DNA of 64,000 bases from positions 868,001 to 932,000 of the forward strand of contig JADLSH010000164.1 in NCBI GenBank assembly GCA_016169945.1, written 5' to 3'. A program made the translations under genes and the position numbers. The notes beneath the pieces were generated by a model. It saw only the letters and a program-made list of their open reading frames with translations. It made no database searches and had not been told where the DNA came from. This document shows, piece after piece, positions 23,050 through 34,590 of the stretch. Origin of the DNA: Trachythela sp. YZ-2020 (taxonomy: Eukaryota; Cnidaria; Anthozoa; Malacalcyonacea; Clavulariidae). Every line of letters begins with the position of its first letter. Position 1 is the first letter of the stretch.

Positions 23050-23818
23050 GAATGATTCCTTTTTAGTTTCTTTGTTGGACCAAGTCAATGGCAACAATTT
23101 ACTTCTGTTGGGATGACTGTTACTGTTATTTATTGCTTTCAGATCTGTACATTGTCCGACAGCTGGATGACCACTTCATACTGTTGATCAATAATATGGT
23201 TATCCTTTTTGGTTTTTATCCATGTTGGCATTTCCTGAATTTGTTGCTCAGAATACTGAGCTCTATTTTGGTTCCAATCATGCATTGATTGTGGTGTTTA
23301 TACATATACCCAGTTGTCAAATGGTGTGTGAAGATCAGATCAAATCATCCATTCCTCTCTGCTATTGCCTTGCTCTTCACAAGGCTCATCTTCTAGTTCT
23401 TGTTGACTCTGAATTACAGTTTGCCATTTATCAAGCCAGTCCGGTACACAAGTTTGTGCGTAAGGTGTTTGCAAAAATTCATGTACATGATTAGTTAGAA
23501 TCTCATCAGTTGGTTCTTGGTCACCTCATGCATTGTTTTGGGTTGTGCTCCAGGGTTTGTACCTTAGAAGCTGATACTTGCAATACAGTCCAAAGTTTGG
23601 ACCTTTAGGGTTGCTGGAGTAAGTAGGAAATATTCTAGGATAACATTGTCTGGTAGTTTTACTAACTCATTGTTAACAACTTTGTATGTTGTAGCAAATT
23701 GTACAAAGTTCATGTTTGCAATGTCACTTGAACTGTCATATTGCTGATGGTTAGCATATACATCAAGAAGTGAGTCATCAGTGCAAGAATCACCATATTC
23801 TATAGAAGAACATATCAT
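23050..23818 (-). pseudogene. Helitron copy B, Rep-to-helicase linker
   Basis: 23818-23564 encodes LLDVYANHQQYDS followed by NFVQFATTYKVVNNELVKLP, closely matching 440-600 on the plus strand. Beyond 23560 the match continues in other frames (VPDWLDKWQ-like, NSREEWMI-like) with stops. The sequence fades out near 23050 before any Walker A motif. Confidence 0.65.
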
Positions 23819-23952
23819 ATCATTCTTTGAATGATTAACTATGCAGTTTCAAAGGTAACAAATGGTGCATTGTTTCTTGAGCTGCATAGTCTCTTTCACC
23901 AAGAGTTTTCATTACTACTTTCTTTATAACTTTATGAGGATCACTATTATTG

Positions 23953-25143
23953 TTAACATTCTTTCTTAACAATAGAGTTAAATGCTAGTTTTAACAAAGG
24001 GGACCTTGGTTCACCTTTAGCAGCATATTTAGTGAGATATTCTACACAAGCGTAGTGATCAATAATTACTTGAATGTCACAGTTAGCTCTCCAACCTTGC
24101 AGCTGCAATTGTTGGTGATTATTCAATCTTGAATAATTTCTTCTAGTAACAATCTTTGCTCTATATTGTACATTACCACCTTTACTGTGAATTTCTTCAG
24201 ATTCCAGTTTTGTCTGGGGACAGTGTTCAAATGGGAAATGAAATCTACATTTCAACTCAGTTTCATTAGATTTTTTACTTAGACAGTAGCCTGTACTACA
24301 ACGAGTGTGTCTTTGAACCATGTTTAAAAGATCTACATAATCAGGTTCTACATTAAACTGTGGAATGTCATTATGACGTTTCTGACATGGATGCAGTTCA
24401 GGTCTTATCCACATGTCCTCATCTGGTGGATTTGCGTTAACAGTTGACAATAACCAATCAACATATTGACATGCTGCGTCAGCAGCTTTCTTACCAGCTT
24501 GAATATCCTAGTCTAGTTCTGTTGTATCAGAACAGTCATTCTCATCTTTAAATTTCTGAGCAAGGAATCCCTTCAGAGCAGTCTGAGTAAGTTCACACAA
24601 ACCTGGATCGTTATTTAGTTTAGCAGTACCATGAGAATGGATACTACCTCCACCCTGGTATTCATATCTAAACCAGTGCCACTTGGCACCAAGAGTGTCA
24701 TAAAGCCAGTGCTTGACAAAGCTTTCTAGCCTCTGAGTGAAAAACCAGTCGACTAAATGTGGATTGTTAATGACATTTTGTCGTCTTATCTCACTGGTAA
24801 TAATTTCAGTATTTGTTCCAAACAAAACATGCAATTCAGGCCAATGCATATCTGCTGATGAAAAAGTAAAGAACAATGTTGGTGCTCCAACACTTGTTAT
24901 AATAGCTTTTAATTCTTCTCTTACTTTGTTCCAGTAAGCTATATTGCCAACATACCTAGACACTTTAGATATTAATGCAGCAGAGTTGTCGCTCATAGCC
25001 ATATCTTTTAACTCATCAATGGTGAGATGTGCTTCACCTGGGTTTTGTTTGAGAAATATTCCACTTTGTTTTAAGATACGCTTTCTGTGAATCATATTAA
25101 AAGCCCAGTATGAAAATCTAGGATGATTGGCAAAACGGTACAC
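23953..25143 (-). pseudogene. Helitron Rep (HUH endonuclease) domain, copy B
   Basis: 25143-24508 encodes the first half of Rep. It includes a beta strand block [15 protein letters not shown] and the metal-binding HUH-type motif in GGGSIHSHG. 24450-23953 continues with QRHTRCSTGYCL, CRFHFPFEHCP and the helix DHYACVEYLTKYAAKGEP, which holds the tyrosine pair. A stop and frame change near 24500 split the domain. The histidines and tyrosines expected of a Helitron Rep are visible, so the catalytic site was intact before the break. Confidence 0.75.
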
Positions 25144-25402
25144 CCATTTACCAGTAATGAGTTGGGCAAATTTTAAAATATGTTTAATTCTTTCTTTGTG
25201 TCCTCGGAATGGTTATCAGTTGTTGGGCCCAAATCGGGCATAACGTCATAATCTAACACTATTTCACTTTCAGTCTCCACAGTCATAAGATCTGCTGGAA
25301 TGCCATTTTCAGGTAATGAGTTTAATGCAACCTAGTTAATATCTAATTCAGCATAATGAGAATTATTATGTACAAGCCATAACAATGCATTATGTACTCT
25401 TC

Positions 25403-26337
25403 TTACACTGACATCTTTAAATGTGTTTTATGGGATTTATTATCTCTAGAGCATCGTGAACACACATAGATATCAGGTGACCTTGGTTTAGATTTTAATG
25501 GCCATGCCTCTTTACAAATATTGCAATGGCTGATGACAAATTCAACAGATTTATGAAACTTATTAATATTTTCCTTTGCCCAACATTGTTCATGAATACT
25601 ACCATGTTTTATATTGTCAAAATCTTTCAAATAATCTTGCTGATTTATAGTTCTATTAACATTATTTTGTTCAAAAATAGCAATATTTTCTGAAGAGTTT
25701 ATACTTCCTTTATTTTCCTCAATAGCACTAGCATCTTGCTTTTCAACAGCAGTTTCCTGTAATTGTTTTCTTTTGCGATATTTCCTATCATTTTCAAGTC
25801 TAGTTTGTTTTTCAATTTCAGTTTCTCCAGCCTCGTTTTCTTTTTTGATACAGCCTAGATTTCTCAAGTCTAGTTTGTTTTTCACTTTCAGTTTCCACTG
25901 TTTATTTCGCTTTCTTATACTTTCTAGCATTTTGAAGCCTAGTTTTTTTTTTCAATCTCCGATTCGACTGACCTTTTTTGCTTCACACATTCATTTGGGT
26001 TAATAGTTTGGTCTAGGTGTGAAGTAGGTGATCCTTGCTGGATCATTTCAGAATTTATCAACTGAATAGTCACTCCCTTTACTTCAAAGGGTGTTACACC
26101 TGGAGGTACAGTATTTTGGAAATATATCACCAGGTTACTAACACCTTCTACAGAAACTAAAACACATTTTCCAGATGGGTGTGGCATGCCATAAAGATCT
26201 CTTGAATGAGGGTCGAAAATCTTGAAGTTTCCCTCAGAAGCCATAAATATTGAAACAGTGTTGCAGCCTATAGTCAACAAGCAATATTGATAATTTAAGT
26301 GCAAATCCAAAAACAGATTATTGAAAGCCTCTTCCAA
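25403..26337 (-). pseudogene. Helitron N-terminal region: protease-like segment and zinc cluster
   Basis: 26337-25939 encodes NYQYCLLTIGCNTVSIF, FKIFDPHSRDLYGMP and GKCVLVSVEGVSNLVIYFQ. That pattern, with a His in FDPHSRD, resembles the second half of papain-fold proteases seen at the start of animal Helitron proteins; the identification is tentative. 25930-25403 carries a lysine/arginine-rich repeat region, a tandem DNA duplication of about 75 bp near 25770-25935, then a cysteine cluster (HCNICKEAW ... YVCSRCSRDNKSH). A frame change at about 25935 separates the parts. Confidence 0.6.
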
Positions 26338-26739
26338 AGAATAGTAAGGTAGATCAATAGTTGTTGTAAACAGATCACCAACATATGGGTCACTGAATTG
26401 AAAGTCCTAAATTTTATCAGAAACTGAGACCATTTTTGGCACATCACTTAATAGCAAGAAGCTTTTGTTAAGAATTGCTTATGTATAAAGGCTATTTCCA
26501 GCACACAATATTTCATTCAAGAATGATGAATCCCATGTATCAACATTATTTATTGAAAGTGGAATTTTTCCAGATAAACTAAAAATAGCCACGGTGATTC
26601 CAGTTTACAAAACTGACAATGTTGAAAATTTGGTCTTTTCCGATCATAAAAATACCAACCTTGTTGAAAAATTCGAACCAGAAGTTTGTTAATTTTACGA
26701 TTAAAGTTTGATTTTGAGACCATCTACTGGCGAAAGACT

Positions 26740-27144
26740 GGTACCTAGACTGGTCTATTGTTCAGCCATATCAATTTGAGCCAGTCGCAGATAGTGACTG
26801 CGAGGAAGACCAAACGGACGAAGACGGCATTCTTCGTGAAACTCTTGAGGCGAGATTTAAGAAAGATGTAGCTGTTAATCCATGGTAAGTAAAGTTATGA
26901 AAGTAACATTATATTAACCTGTTCCTTGACTATTTATTACCCTGTTTCGTCTGACATGCATGTGGGTTTTAATATTTTAAGGTGCACATGTGGACATTGT
27001 AGCGACGAATTATTGCAGGACGCTAGAGAATATAGATGCTGTAAGAAGATTTTGGAGTGCATTGGCAAATTTACATTCGAGGGCGAGGACACAGAATGCA
27101 TCATGCAGCACTGGGATTATGCAGTAGTCACCCATCGAACATAA
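26740..27144 (+). pseudogene. P2X7 receptor C-terminal-like domain fragment
   Basis: A first exon reads QFEPVADSDCEEDQTDEDG and ends NPW at 26884. A GTAAGT donor joins it in frame to 26982 onward (TTTTAAG acceptor), giving NPWCTCGHC and then YRCCKKI, ECIMQHWDYA. The CxCGxC, CC and C-x3-H pattern is that of the cytoplasmic zinc-binding tail of P2X7-type proteins, which is widespread as a stand-alone domain in invertebrates. The frame ends at 27144, where the family normally continues after the histidine. No transmembrane part is present. It seems to be a captured, 3'-truncated fragment. Confidence 0.65.
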
Positions 27145-27164
27145 ACCAACAAGCAGAACCCAAG

Positions 27165-27383
27165 TTAGCTCGTCTGGTACGTCAATCGGTCAATGTGATA
27201 CCGTGTTCGAAAGCACAATTTCTCCAAGTGCGCTGAGCATATTACTGACGAATTCGTAGGAGTAAAATTCGGCCGATGTTTTCGCACAAATTTTATCCAT
27301 ATTTTCCGTTTTTCCTCATTTGCGGGAAACTTATGCATTGATATCCCTTCAACGTGCAACTGCGCAATCCAGGACCTCTGCAA
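27165..27383 (-). pseudogene. THAP-domain fragment
   Basis: The frame encodes GISMHKFPANEEKRKIWIKF followed by SVICSAHLEKLCF. That matches the middle and end of a THAP C2CH zinc finger, with the C-x2-H pair in CSAH. The N-terminal C-x(2-4)-C ligands expected upstream are not present, so the finger cannot fold normally. THAP domains bind DNA and occur in P-element and Kolobok transposases and in host factors. It converges with the P2X7-tail fragment, with about 20 bp between them. Confidence 0.65.
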
Positions 27384-28213
27384 ATGCCAAATTTTCCCCT
27401 CCCGCTCTCTTCGTGTTGGAAGCCATGCTTGTTGAATTCGAAATGCATATATAGTAACTCAGACTGCACTGCTTTTATAGGGTTAGATAGCACAGATGCA
27501 AACAGGATTGCGTGCAGGTGTGAGTTTCGTGACGTCGGGGAAATGCGGTAGCCAAGCCTAGATGCGCTATGTCTGTCGCGCAAAACATGCATGCGTTTCT
27601 TGCTGAGGTTTTCTAGAGGCGAGGTAAATACTAATCAAATTCCGGTCTATTTCGTGTACAAAAACACGCAACTATATGTAATAGATTCTCAATGTGAACT
27701 ATAATAAAGTAGAGCCCATCATTAGAAGCAGCTAAAAGTCCTATAACGCTATCGTATTTTACCACGCTATATATGCAATTCAAAATGTGTTTGTTTTGGA
27801 ATGGTCATGTTATGGCATAATGTCAGTAAATGTAGATATTTAATATTAATTTCCATGTTATGCCTACACTAGTTACTACAATGTTTTCCATAATTAATAT
27901 CAGCTATAGCTATCTACATAATATGCGGTCTGAAACCTACAACGTAGACATACTCTCTCGTCTCATAGAATTTGCATTTTCGGCCGCTTATACGCTACAA
28001 CTCGTCATGTTGTAATTATATTGTATCTATACATTGAAAGCGATGTCTACAGAAAGTGGATTCTTTTTGAATTTTCTTCAAAATCTCTCAAAAACCCAAT
28101 TCTACCCAGACGAAGCTATAATTTTCATAGTGTTTACATATCGAAAGATCGCACTGTGTCACACTGCATACGTCACTGGCCGCGCGATGGAATGTCAGGA
28201 ATTTCGCCAGTAG

Positions 28214-29550
28214 ATGGTCTCAAAATCAAACTTTAATCGTAAAATTAACAAACTTCTGGTTCGAATTTTTCAACAAGGTTGGTATTTTTATGATCGAAAA
28301 GACCAAATTTTCAGAAAATGTAAAAAACCAGTATCGAAATTTTCATTGCATACACACTTTAAGAATTATAAACCAATCTCACTTCTATCAAATTTCTCAA
28401 AACTTTTTGAGAAGGTAATGCATAATCGCATTATTGATTTCGTTGATAAATTTGAAATTTTATATCCATTACAATTTGGATTTTGCAAGAATCATTCCAC
28501 AGTTTCATCCCTTATACACCTTGTCAACAGAATTGCAACATCTATCGATAGAAACGAAATTAGCATTGGGATATTCCTTGACTTGTCTAAAGCATTTGAT
28601 ACCCTTGACCATCAAATTCTATTTTCTAAGCTGGAACACTATGGCATTCGAGGCTTAGCATTACAATGGATCAAAAGCTATTTTTCTAATAGGAAACAGT
28701 TTGTCCAATTCAATGAGACTATTTCGACTGAACGTATTGTTAGCTGCGGGGTTCCACAAGGTTCAATATTAGGCCCTTTATTTTTCCTTCTCTACATAAA
28801 TTATCTACCTAACGCTACGGGATTGGCAGAGTGCTTGCTTTTTGCAGATGATACCAGCATTTTCCTAAGTCATTCTGACCTAGGTTATATAATTTCTGAA
28901 TTAGAAAAAGTGAATATTTGGATGAAAACCAATAAACTTTCTGTCAACATTAGTAAAACAAACTACATTATATTCAAATCAAAACAAAAACCAATCCCAA
29001 CAAATTTGCCAATTTTATTTGATGCAAAACCCCTCGAGAGGGTGAACGTCGTGAAATTTTTAGGCATTTATATTGACGAGAATATTACCTGGAAATATCA
29101 CATCAATCATGTTTGCAACAAAATTGCTAAGTCCATTGGAATTATCTCGAGATCACGTTCTATATTATCTACTAAAACAAAGTTATTGCATACATTAGTT
29201 ATTGCAACATAGTCTGGTCTTCAACATACGTATCTAACTTAAATCGGATTTGGCTACTCCAAAAACGAGCTGTACGTGTTATGACAAATTCAGATTATCG
29301 AGCTCATTCTGCCCCATTATTTGAACAATTGAAACTGTTAGTTATTTTCAATGTGAACAAGTTTCAGATTGCTAAATTTATGTTTCTTTATCATCATCGG
29401 TTACTTCCAACTTCCCTCTCAGATTTATTCTTAAAAAATAATCAAGTCCATAGTTATAATACCAGAAATGCAAACTCTTGTCGAACCAACTTAAAGCAAT
29501 TCACTATTCTTTATCAAGGCCATATATACATGAGGTGTCCTCGTTTATAA
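28214..29550 (+). pseudogene. LINE reverse transcriptase, C-terminal two thirds
   Basis: The frame from about 28340 to 29212 encodes fingers and palm. It shows LDLSKAFDTLDHQILFSKL (first catalytic Asp), GVPQGSILGPLFFLLYIND-like (here ILGPLFFLLYINYLP), FADDTSIF (paired Asp) and VKFLGIYIDENITWKYHI (thumb). A stop at 29210 interrupts it. The frame then continues at 29281-29550 with FKIAKFMFLYHHRLLP-type sequence (here QIAKFMFLYHHRLLPTSLS) and YNTRNANSC, a conserved tail of this LINE group. The polymerase motifs are intact but the 5' part is missing, so it is not autonomous. Confidence 0.85.
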
Positions 29551-29660
29551 GCCTTTGGCTTCCAGATGTCACCTCGCCACTCATACATTATTGTATTTGT
29601 ATTTTCATTTTAAATTTTGTATTTGTGGAAATAAACTTTATTTTATTTTATTTTATTTGA

Positions 29661-31220
29661 TATTGCAGTTAACGACATGGCTACACATTGTTTACCAGCA
29701 TTCTGTCTAAACTTTCTTGCATCACCTTAGCTAAAATCGGCACATATTGTTTTAGCTGGTCAACCACATCATAAACTGTGGGGCCCAGGATTTTCTTCTA
29801 CACATTTGCTATTCTCAACAATAGTGGTACATACACAATGCAACATGACAGCTGAGTGAATATAAAAACTGTAACATGACTCGAACTTTTATATTTTTCT
29901 GTAAACGTCTTTGTTCTCAAATTAGATATCCTCAAATGAAATATTTGTATCAATACAATTTATTACCAGCCGGAAATATAACATCAACATATTTATATCA
30001 TGAAAAGGACGTCCGATGCCTGATAGATCATTCCTTCTCACACTATTAAAAATGTGTACCAATTCGGGCACGATATTGCTCAATTGTTATGTCTCGATCA
30101 ATTCCATGAGTGCCCATCCCCCCAGGCATTTGTCGGGCATTTGACATTTAGGCGAAAAAATCTTGCAAATGCCCCATCATGGGGTTAAAAAAGTGGCACA
30201 AAATCCCCACCTAGGGGACTTGAAATTGATGCAAATGCCCACCCTTGAGGACAAAATAATAGTTTTCAGGCTAGCAAATTTTTATAATATCTGTATTAAT
30301 ACTATATAGGAAAATCAATTCCGAACCATAAAATCTGAATGCACGCTGTATTTCATCCTGTGTGTCAATTGTCCCCAATTTGACCTCAAAGTGCTGTATA
30401 TAAATAACAAAAGATCTATTAAGCCTTGCAGAATGAAGTATTTTGTGAAAATTGAGAAATAGAGTTGTTCCAAAAACTTAACAATTAATACGTTGTAATC
30501 ATGTGAACAATAACAAGATAAAACGCTCCAAAGTCAAGGTCTCAATCTGAATTATACTGCATTTGGTTAACAGTGTTATAATGCAGTATACAGTATTAAT
30601 ATTCAATTTTCGTAAACTTGCGTTCTTATTGGTCAATTTGTACCATGTGTGTGCATTTTATATAGCAACAACGCACGGCCGTGCCGTTATAGTTTATATC
30701 AGCACGGCAAGATGGCGCCCAAATTCACGAATGGAAAAGTTTATAAGATTTTGTTTATTTTAAACCGAAGACAATAGCCAAATTTCTAAAATAATTCCGT
30801 ATTTAAACGTGTGATAGGTAAGTCACCATATTGTGGAGTTGTGTTATTTGTTTTACCTTTAAGTGTTACATATGATTAAATATCAAAGCATCAAGAATTT
30901 GTCTTGCGGTGTTTTATCGATTAGAAATCCGACATGGATGGATGCAAGTCCAGCATATTCTCTTTCGTCATTGAATGTTGAAGAAGAGTAGGTAACCCCC
31001 CCCCCCCCCCATATAGAGACCAAAGGGATGCCGCCAATGACGTCATAACCGGAAATACCCGCCCACATTCAGAATTAATGATGTACATTCATGAATTAAT
31101 TACCCGAAGATGACGTAACGACATGTTTTACTGTTCATATTCTGCAGACTGTTCGTTAAATTGTTCATACTTTTTTCTCCAGAGAGTCATTATAGACTTT
31201 TAGCCTAGCATGTAATGCAC
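29661..31220. other. Gene-free stretch
   Basis: No supported gene. 30120-30250 contains imperfect repeats of GCAAATGCCC(C/A)-type sequence in both orientations. A poly-C run lies at about 30998-31010. Confidence 0.45.
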
Positions 31221-31221
31221 A

Positions 31222-31964
31222 ACTTGAAGCACAGGAGGCCCAGCCTCTCTTTGCCCCCGCCCGCCTGTGACTTCCATATAACGAGGGAAGGAAGGAAACA
31301 TTGAGACCAAAATAGCCCAGACTTGGCATATGTTACACGAAACTATCCTCGATTTTTCGCCTTTAAATGCATTTCTTTCCAGATTAATCGATATCCCCTG
31401 CAATAATGATACCGTACAACTCTCAAAACAACAATGCTTTAATCAAAGAGCTTACATTCGCTCTAAAATCTGTGAGGGAATGACAAAATTTGGCAAAAAT
31501 ATATCCGAGTGCCAGGTTTGCTGTTAAAAAACCAGAAGTCGTTGAAAAACTCAAAATACACTCAAACCTGATTGGACAACGAATATCAACAAAAATTTCA
31601 AAGTTGTCCAATCAGGTTTGAGTGTATTTTGAGTTGTTCAACGACTTCCGGTTTTTTAACAGCAAACCTGGCACGCGGATATATTTTTGCCAAATTTTGT
31701 CATTCCCTCACAGATTTTAGAGCGAATTTAAGCTCTTTGATTAAAGCATCGTTGTTTTGAGAGTTGTACAGTATCATTATTGCAGGGGATATCGATTAAT
31801 CTCGAAAGAAATGCATTTAAAGGCGAAAAATCGAGGGTAGTTTCGTGTGACATATGCCAAGTCTGGGCTATTTTGGTCTCAATGTTTCCTTCCTTCCCTC
31901 GTTATAAGGAAGTCACAGGCGGGCGCGGGCAAATAGAGCCTGGTGCTCCTGTGCTTGAAGTAGT
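31222..31964. repeat. Near-perfect foldback, arms about 360 bp, 23-bp loop
   Basis: The left arm ends at 31580 (CTGATTGGACAAC) and the right arm begins at 31604 with its inverse. The arms stay paired outward for more than 350 bp with few mismatches, ending near TTGAAGCACAGGA and its inverse. Short open frames in the two arms are mirror copies and not genes. Confidence 0.85.
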
Positions 31965-32269
31965 GACTTTAATATTAACCATGCTAATGTTTGTTGTGTT
32001 TTCAATGACGATAGGCAAATACTTTATTCCCTCAAGCCACGCTCGAGATCACGCTTGCTTATTCTGAGTTGTGATTTTATTTGGCTAAGTGTAAACAGGT
32101 CTTTTTTCTTGCCGATCATTGGGTAAACGTTTATCCATGTTGTCTTGAAGCTATATGTAACTATGCTAGGAAGACTTCTGATCTTACTCGCACTAATGAG
32201 AACACAGCACTAAGGCTATATAATTATGCAGAGGCTGTTGCTCGCGAAGTTGAAAATTGATGCCCCCAC

Positions 32270-32790
32270 ATGAAATACTTTGATAATCACGCATTTATCA
32301 AGCCAATAGTCATTTTCCACTGCCTACGTTTTATTACTAACTTACTTAGTCTAAGAGTTTGTGAGATTTGTCGCGGGAAGAGACATCGAGCTGGTTCTGG
32401 AGTTTGAAATGAAGCGAGCGAGAGAGACAGGGCCCTTTGAAGAAGAGGAGATAGGCACTCAATATATTCGGAATTTTGATACACCTCTCTTAGAGTAAGG
32501 GAAGCGTACGAGACACAAAAAACGGCTCTTTTAAGAGCCACCAATATACTAAAAGAATTAAACGTTTACATATTTATAGTATGCACTGATCACATTTCGC
32601 TTAGAGTCAATACCCCAACACATGGACAGATCAAACATAATATGCATTGATCGCATTTCGCTGAATATCAATACCTCTCGTATGAAATTCTTCGATAATC
32701 ACACATCTATCAAGCCAATAGTCGTTTTTCACTGCTCAAGTTTTAGTATAGCTTACTTCTCTGTGAGATACAAAGGATTTGAATAATTTT
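32270..32790. repeat. Two diverged direct repeats
   Basis: TATCAAGCCAATAGTC with its flanks occurs near 32295 and 32708. GCA(C/T)TGATC(A/G)CATTTCGCT occurs near 32583 and 32645. There is no gene. Confidence 0.5.
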
Positions 32791-32964
32791 TGACAGCTAT
32801 CTGGAATATAAATTAATGACTTCCGACTTAACAACATGAGTCAATACATTGATTATTTGCAGATGCTTTATCTGAACATTTTGATCTATGCACACATATT
32901 TTGTTAGTCATTGACAATACTAAGTTCAGCACACACATCCTTCTTGAATTCCATCGCCTTCGTA

Positions 32965-33110
32965 TTTTTCTCATGCGTCTTCACATTTAGTTCGCCTTTT
33001 TCTCATGCGTCTTCGCATTTAGTTCGCATTTTTCTCATGTGTCTTCACATTAAGTTCGCATTTTGCTCATGCGTCTTCGCATTCCGTTCATGCATCTTCG
33101 CATTAAGGCC
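32965..33110. repeat. Minisatellite, unit about 33 bp
   Basis: Tandem units of TTTTTCTCATGCGTCTTC followed by (A/G)CATTTAGTTCGCA repeat about four and a half times. A short open frame through it simply reflects the repeat. Confidence 0.8.
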
Positions 33111-33401
33111 TTTGTGGCCCTATCCCATGCAGACAGCACATGACATCGTATTTTAGTTGAAATTCAGTCACGACGTCGATCTACCAAATATCAATGTCGA
33201 TTCAACGTCCATCTTTTAGGCTTCATAACTTTAAAACTACTATTTCTAATAGAGGTAGAGGCAGGGAGTATTAAGTTGTGCAACTACCTGAAAAATATAC
33301 AAAAGTAATTTCTTCAACGTTTCGAGCGAAGGCCCTTTGTCAAGAAGTTAGTAGCAGGGAGACAGGAAACACATATGCTTGTATACTGATGAATATATAA
33401 G

Positions 33402-33447
33402 CGATCACGTGATAAAGCGATCACGTGATAAAGCGATCATGAGATAC
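33402..33447. repeat. Triplicated GATAAAGCGATCACGT unit
   Basis: An 18-bp unit, AAGCGATCACGTGATA, is repeated about three times. Confidence 0.7.
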
Positions 33448-33490
33448 AAATCTAGAGAATAAGGTGAGAAATATAAGGCAGAATAATGCA

Positions 33491-33707
33491 ATAGAAGTGT
33501 TGATAAAATATTGCATCAATTCATTTCCTCAAGTTGATCAATTCATAGGAATTCAAATTTCTTTTTACTTCCTGTGTGTTTCCTATTGGTCAATCGGTTC
33601 TGGAACGAAATCTAATTGGCTCATCTGGAAGTTAACAAATTTGCTATCAAATGAGTTGATGAACTTGAGGAAATGAATCGATGCAATATTTTATCAACAC
33701 TTCTATT
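33491..33707. repeat. Short MITE or inverted repeat, 217 bp
   Basis: AATAGAAGTGTTGATAAAAT at the left pairs with ATTTTATCAACACTTCTATT at the right. The arms of about 55 bp continue through CATTTCCTCAAGTT. Confidence 0.8.
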
Positions 33708-33765
33708 AATGCATCGACAGTAAATTGTAAAATTTAATCTTTTTGATATTTCAAGGAGGTTTTGA

Positions 33766-34590
33766 GTATTTTATGGCTTATTGGAGAAACTACAGAAAGT
33801 TAACGTCTGAAGTTGAAGCTCTTGCAGCTGCTGAAAGCAGTGAGGACGAGAACATTGTGAACATTCAGTCAGCAAAATGAGCTAACCGAATCAGTTAACA
33901 CTAGTAGTAGCGATTCATCTGACAGCTTCCTCTTTTTAGGTCAACAAACGATCAATTCTGGCCAATTTTATGTCGCTTTAATGACTTAGATGTCTTTGTG
34001 GTTGGCCTGTTCTATGGCAAAACTAAGCCTGCTCCTGTTGAAGAGTACCTTCATGACTTCCTTAATGAGCTTGACAAGTTGAAGGATAACGGAATTTTCT
34101 ATGACAAAAGAAAAATCACTGTTCAGGTGAAATGCTTTTGTTGTGATGCTCCTGCACGCTGTTTCTTGAAATGTATTATTGGCCATACGGGATATTTTGC
34201 TTGTGAGCGCTGCATTGTTGAGGGAATGTGGAGTGGCAGGGTTGTTTTCAATTCTGATACCGATGCTCCAAGTTGAAGTGACGAGGTGTTTTCCAGTTGT
34301 GCATATGAAATCCATCAAAAACGTGCAACTCCCTTGATCAATCACAGTATTTCATGTGTTCGTCAATTTTCCTTGGACTATATGCATTTAGTGTGCCTTG
34401 GAGTTACGAAACGTATAATAATATACTTCCTAAGAAAGGGTCCTCGGTGAGATCTTCCCAGCAGATTGGCCAAATATCTTCCAGATTATTGCTGTTAAAA
34501 GGAGCAATGCCAAGTTAATTTGCAAGACAACCTAGCGCTGGAGACAGATGGAAAGCTACAGAGTTCTGTCAGTTTTTACTTTATACTTAG
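33766..34590 (+). pseudogene. TNP2-like (CACTA/EnSpm-type, tentative) transposase remnant
   Basis: Frames in order give YWRNYRKLTSEVEALAAAE, then FWPILCRFNDLDVFVVGLFY, GKTKPAPVEEYLHDFLNEL, a cysteine-rich core (CFCCDAPARCFLKCIIGHTG, YFACERC), and after a stop FSLDYMHLVCLGVTKR and DRWKATEFCQFLL. This block order is that of a widespread animal transposase resembling plant TNP2. CDAPAR and DYMHLVCLG carry the acidic residues usually conserved. The sequence stops near 34590 and contains a TGA after SDTDAPS plus frame changes. No terminal CACTA was found. Confidence 0.65.

Larger units (their letters stand above)
23050..26540 (-). mobile_element. Helitron copy B, decayed
   Basis: Reading on the minus strand, the order is a protease-like N-terminal region (26337-25939), a basic repeat region and zinc-cluster region (25930-25403), a linker (25400-25200), a Rep domain (25143-23953) and the linker toward the helicase (23818 to about 23050). 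Copy A at 1-1171 matches the last two parts. The helicase itself is not present. Terminal TC/CTRR and hairpin signals were not identified. Confidence 0.7.
26624..28313. mobile_element. 1.7-kb inverted-repeat element carrying host-like gene fragments
   Basis: The left arm 26624-26735 (GAAAATTTGGTCTTTTCCGA and onward) is the near-perfect inverse of the right arm 28202-28313, about 112 bp each. It interrupts the LINE reading frame. An AAATTT beside each end could be the target duplication, but it is itself palindromic, so this is unclear. There is no transposase inside; instead there are a P2X7-tail fragment and a THAP fragment facing each other. 27600-28200 is non-coding. Confidence 0.7.
26540..29660 (+). 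mobile_element. 5'-truncated LINE split by a later insertion
   Basis: LINE coding begins at about 26547 (ESGIFPDKLKIATVIPVY) and resumes at about 28355 (FKNYKPISLLSNFSKLFEK). Those two segments are adjacent in intact LINE reverse transcriptases. Between them lies the inverted-repeat element at 26624-28313. The 3' end at 29625-29660 is a TTTTA simple repeat, typical of CR1/RTE/Jockey-like elements. The 5' junction abuts Helitron copy B. Confidence 0.8.

Noticed and set aside
31200..32067. Mirrored open frames starting MQGISINLERNAF.
   Set aside because: Same reason: they are the two arms of the 31222-31964 foldback.
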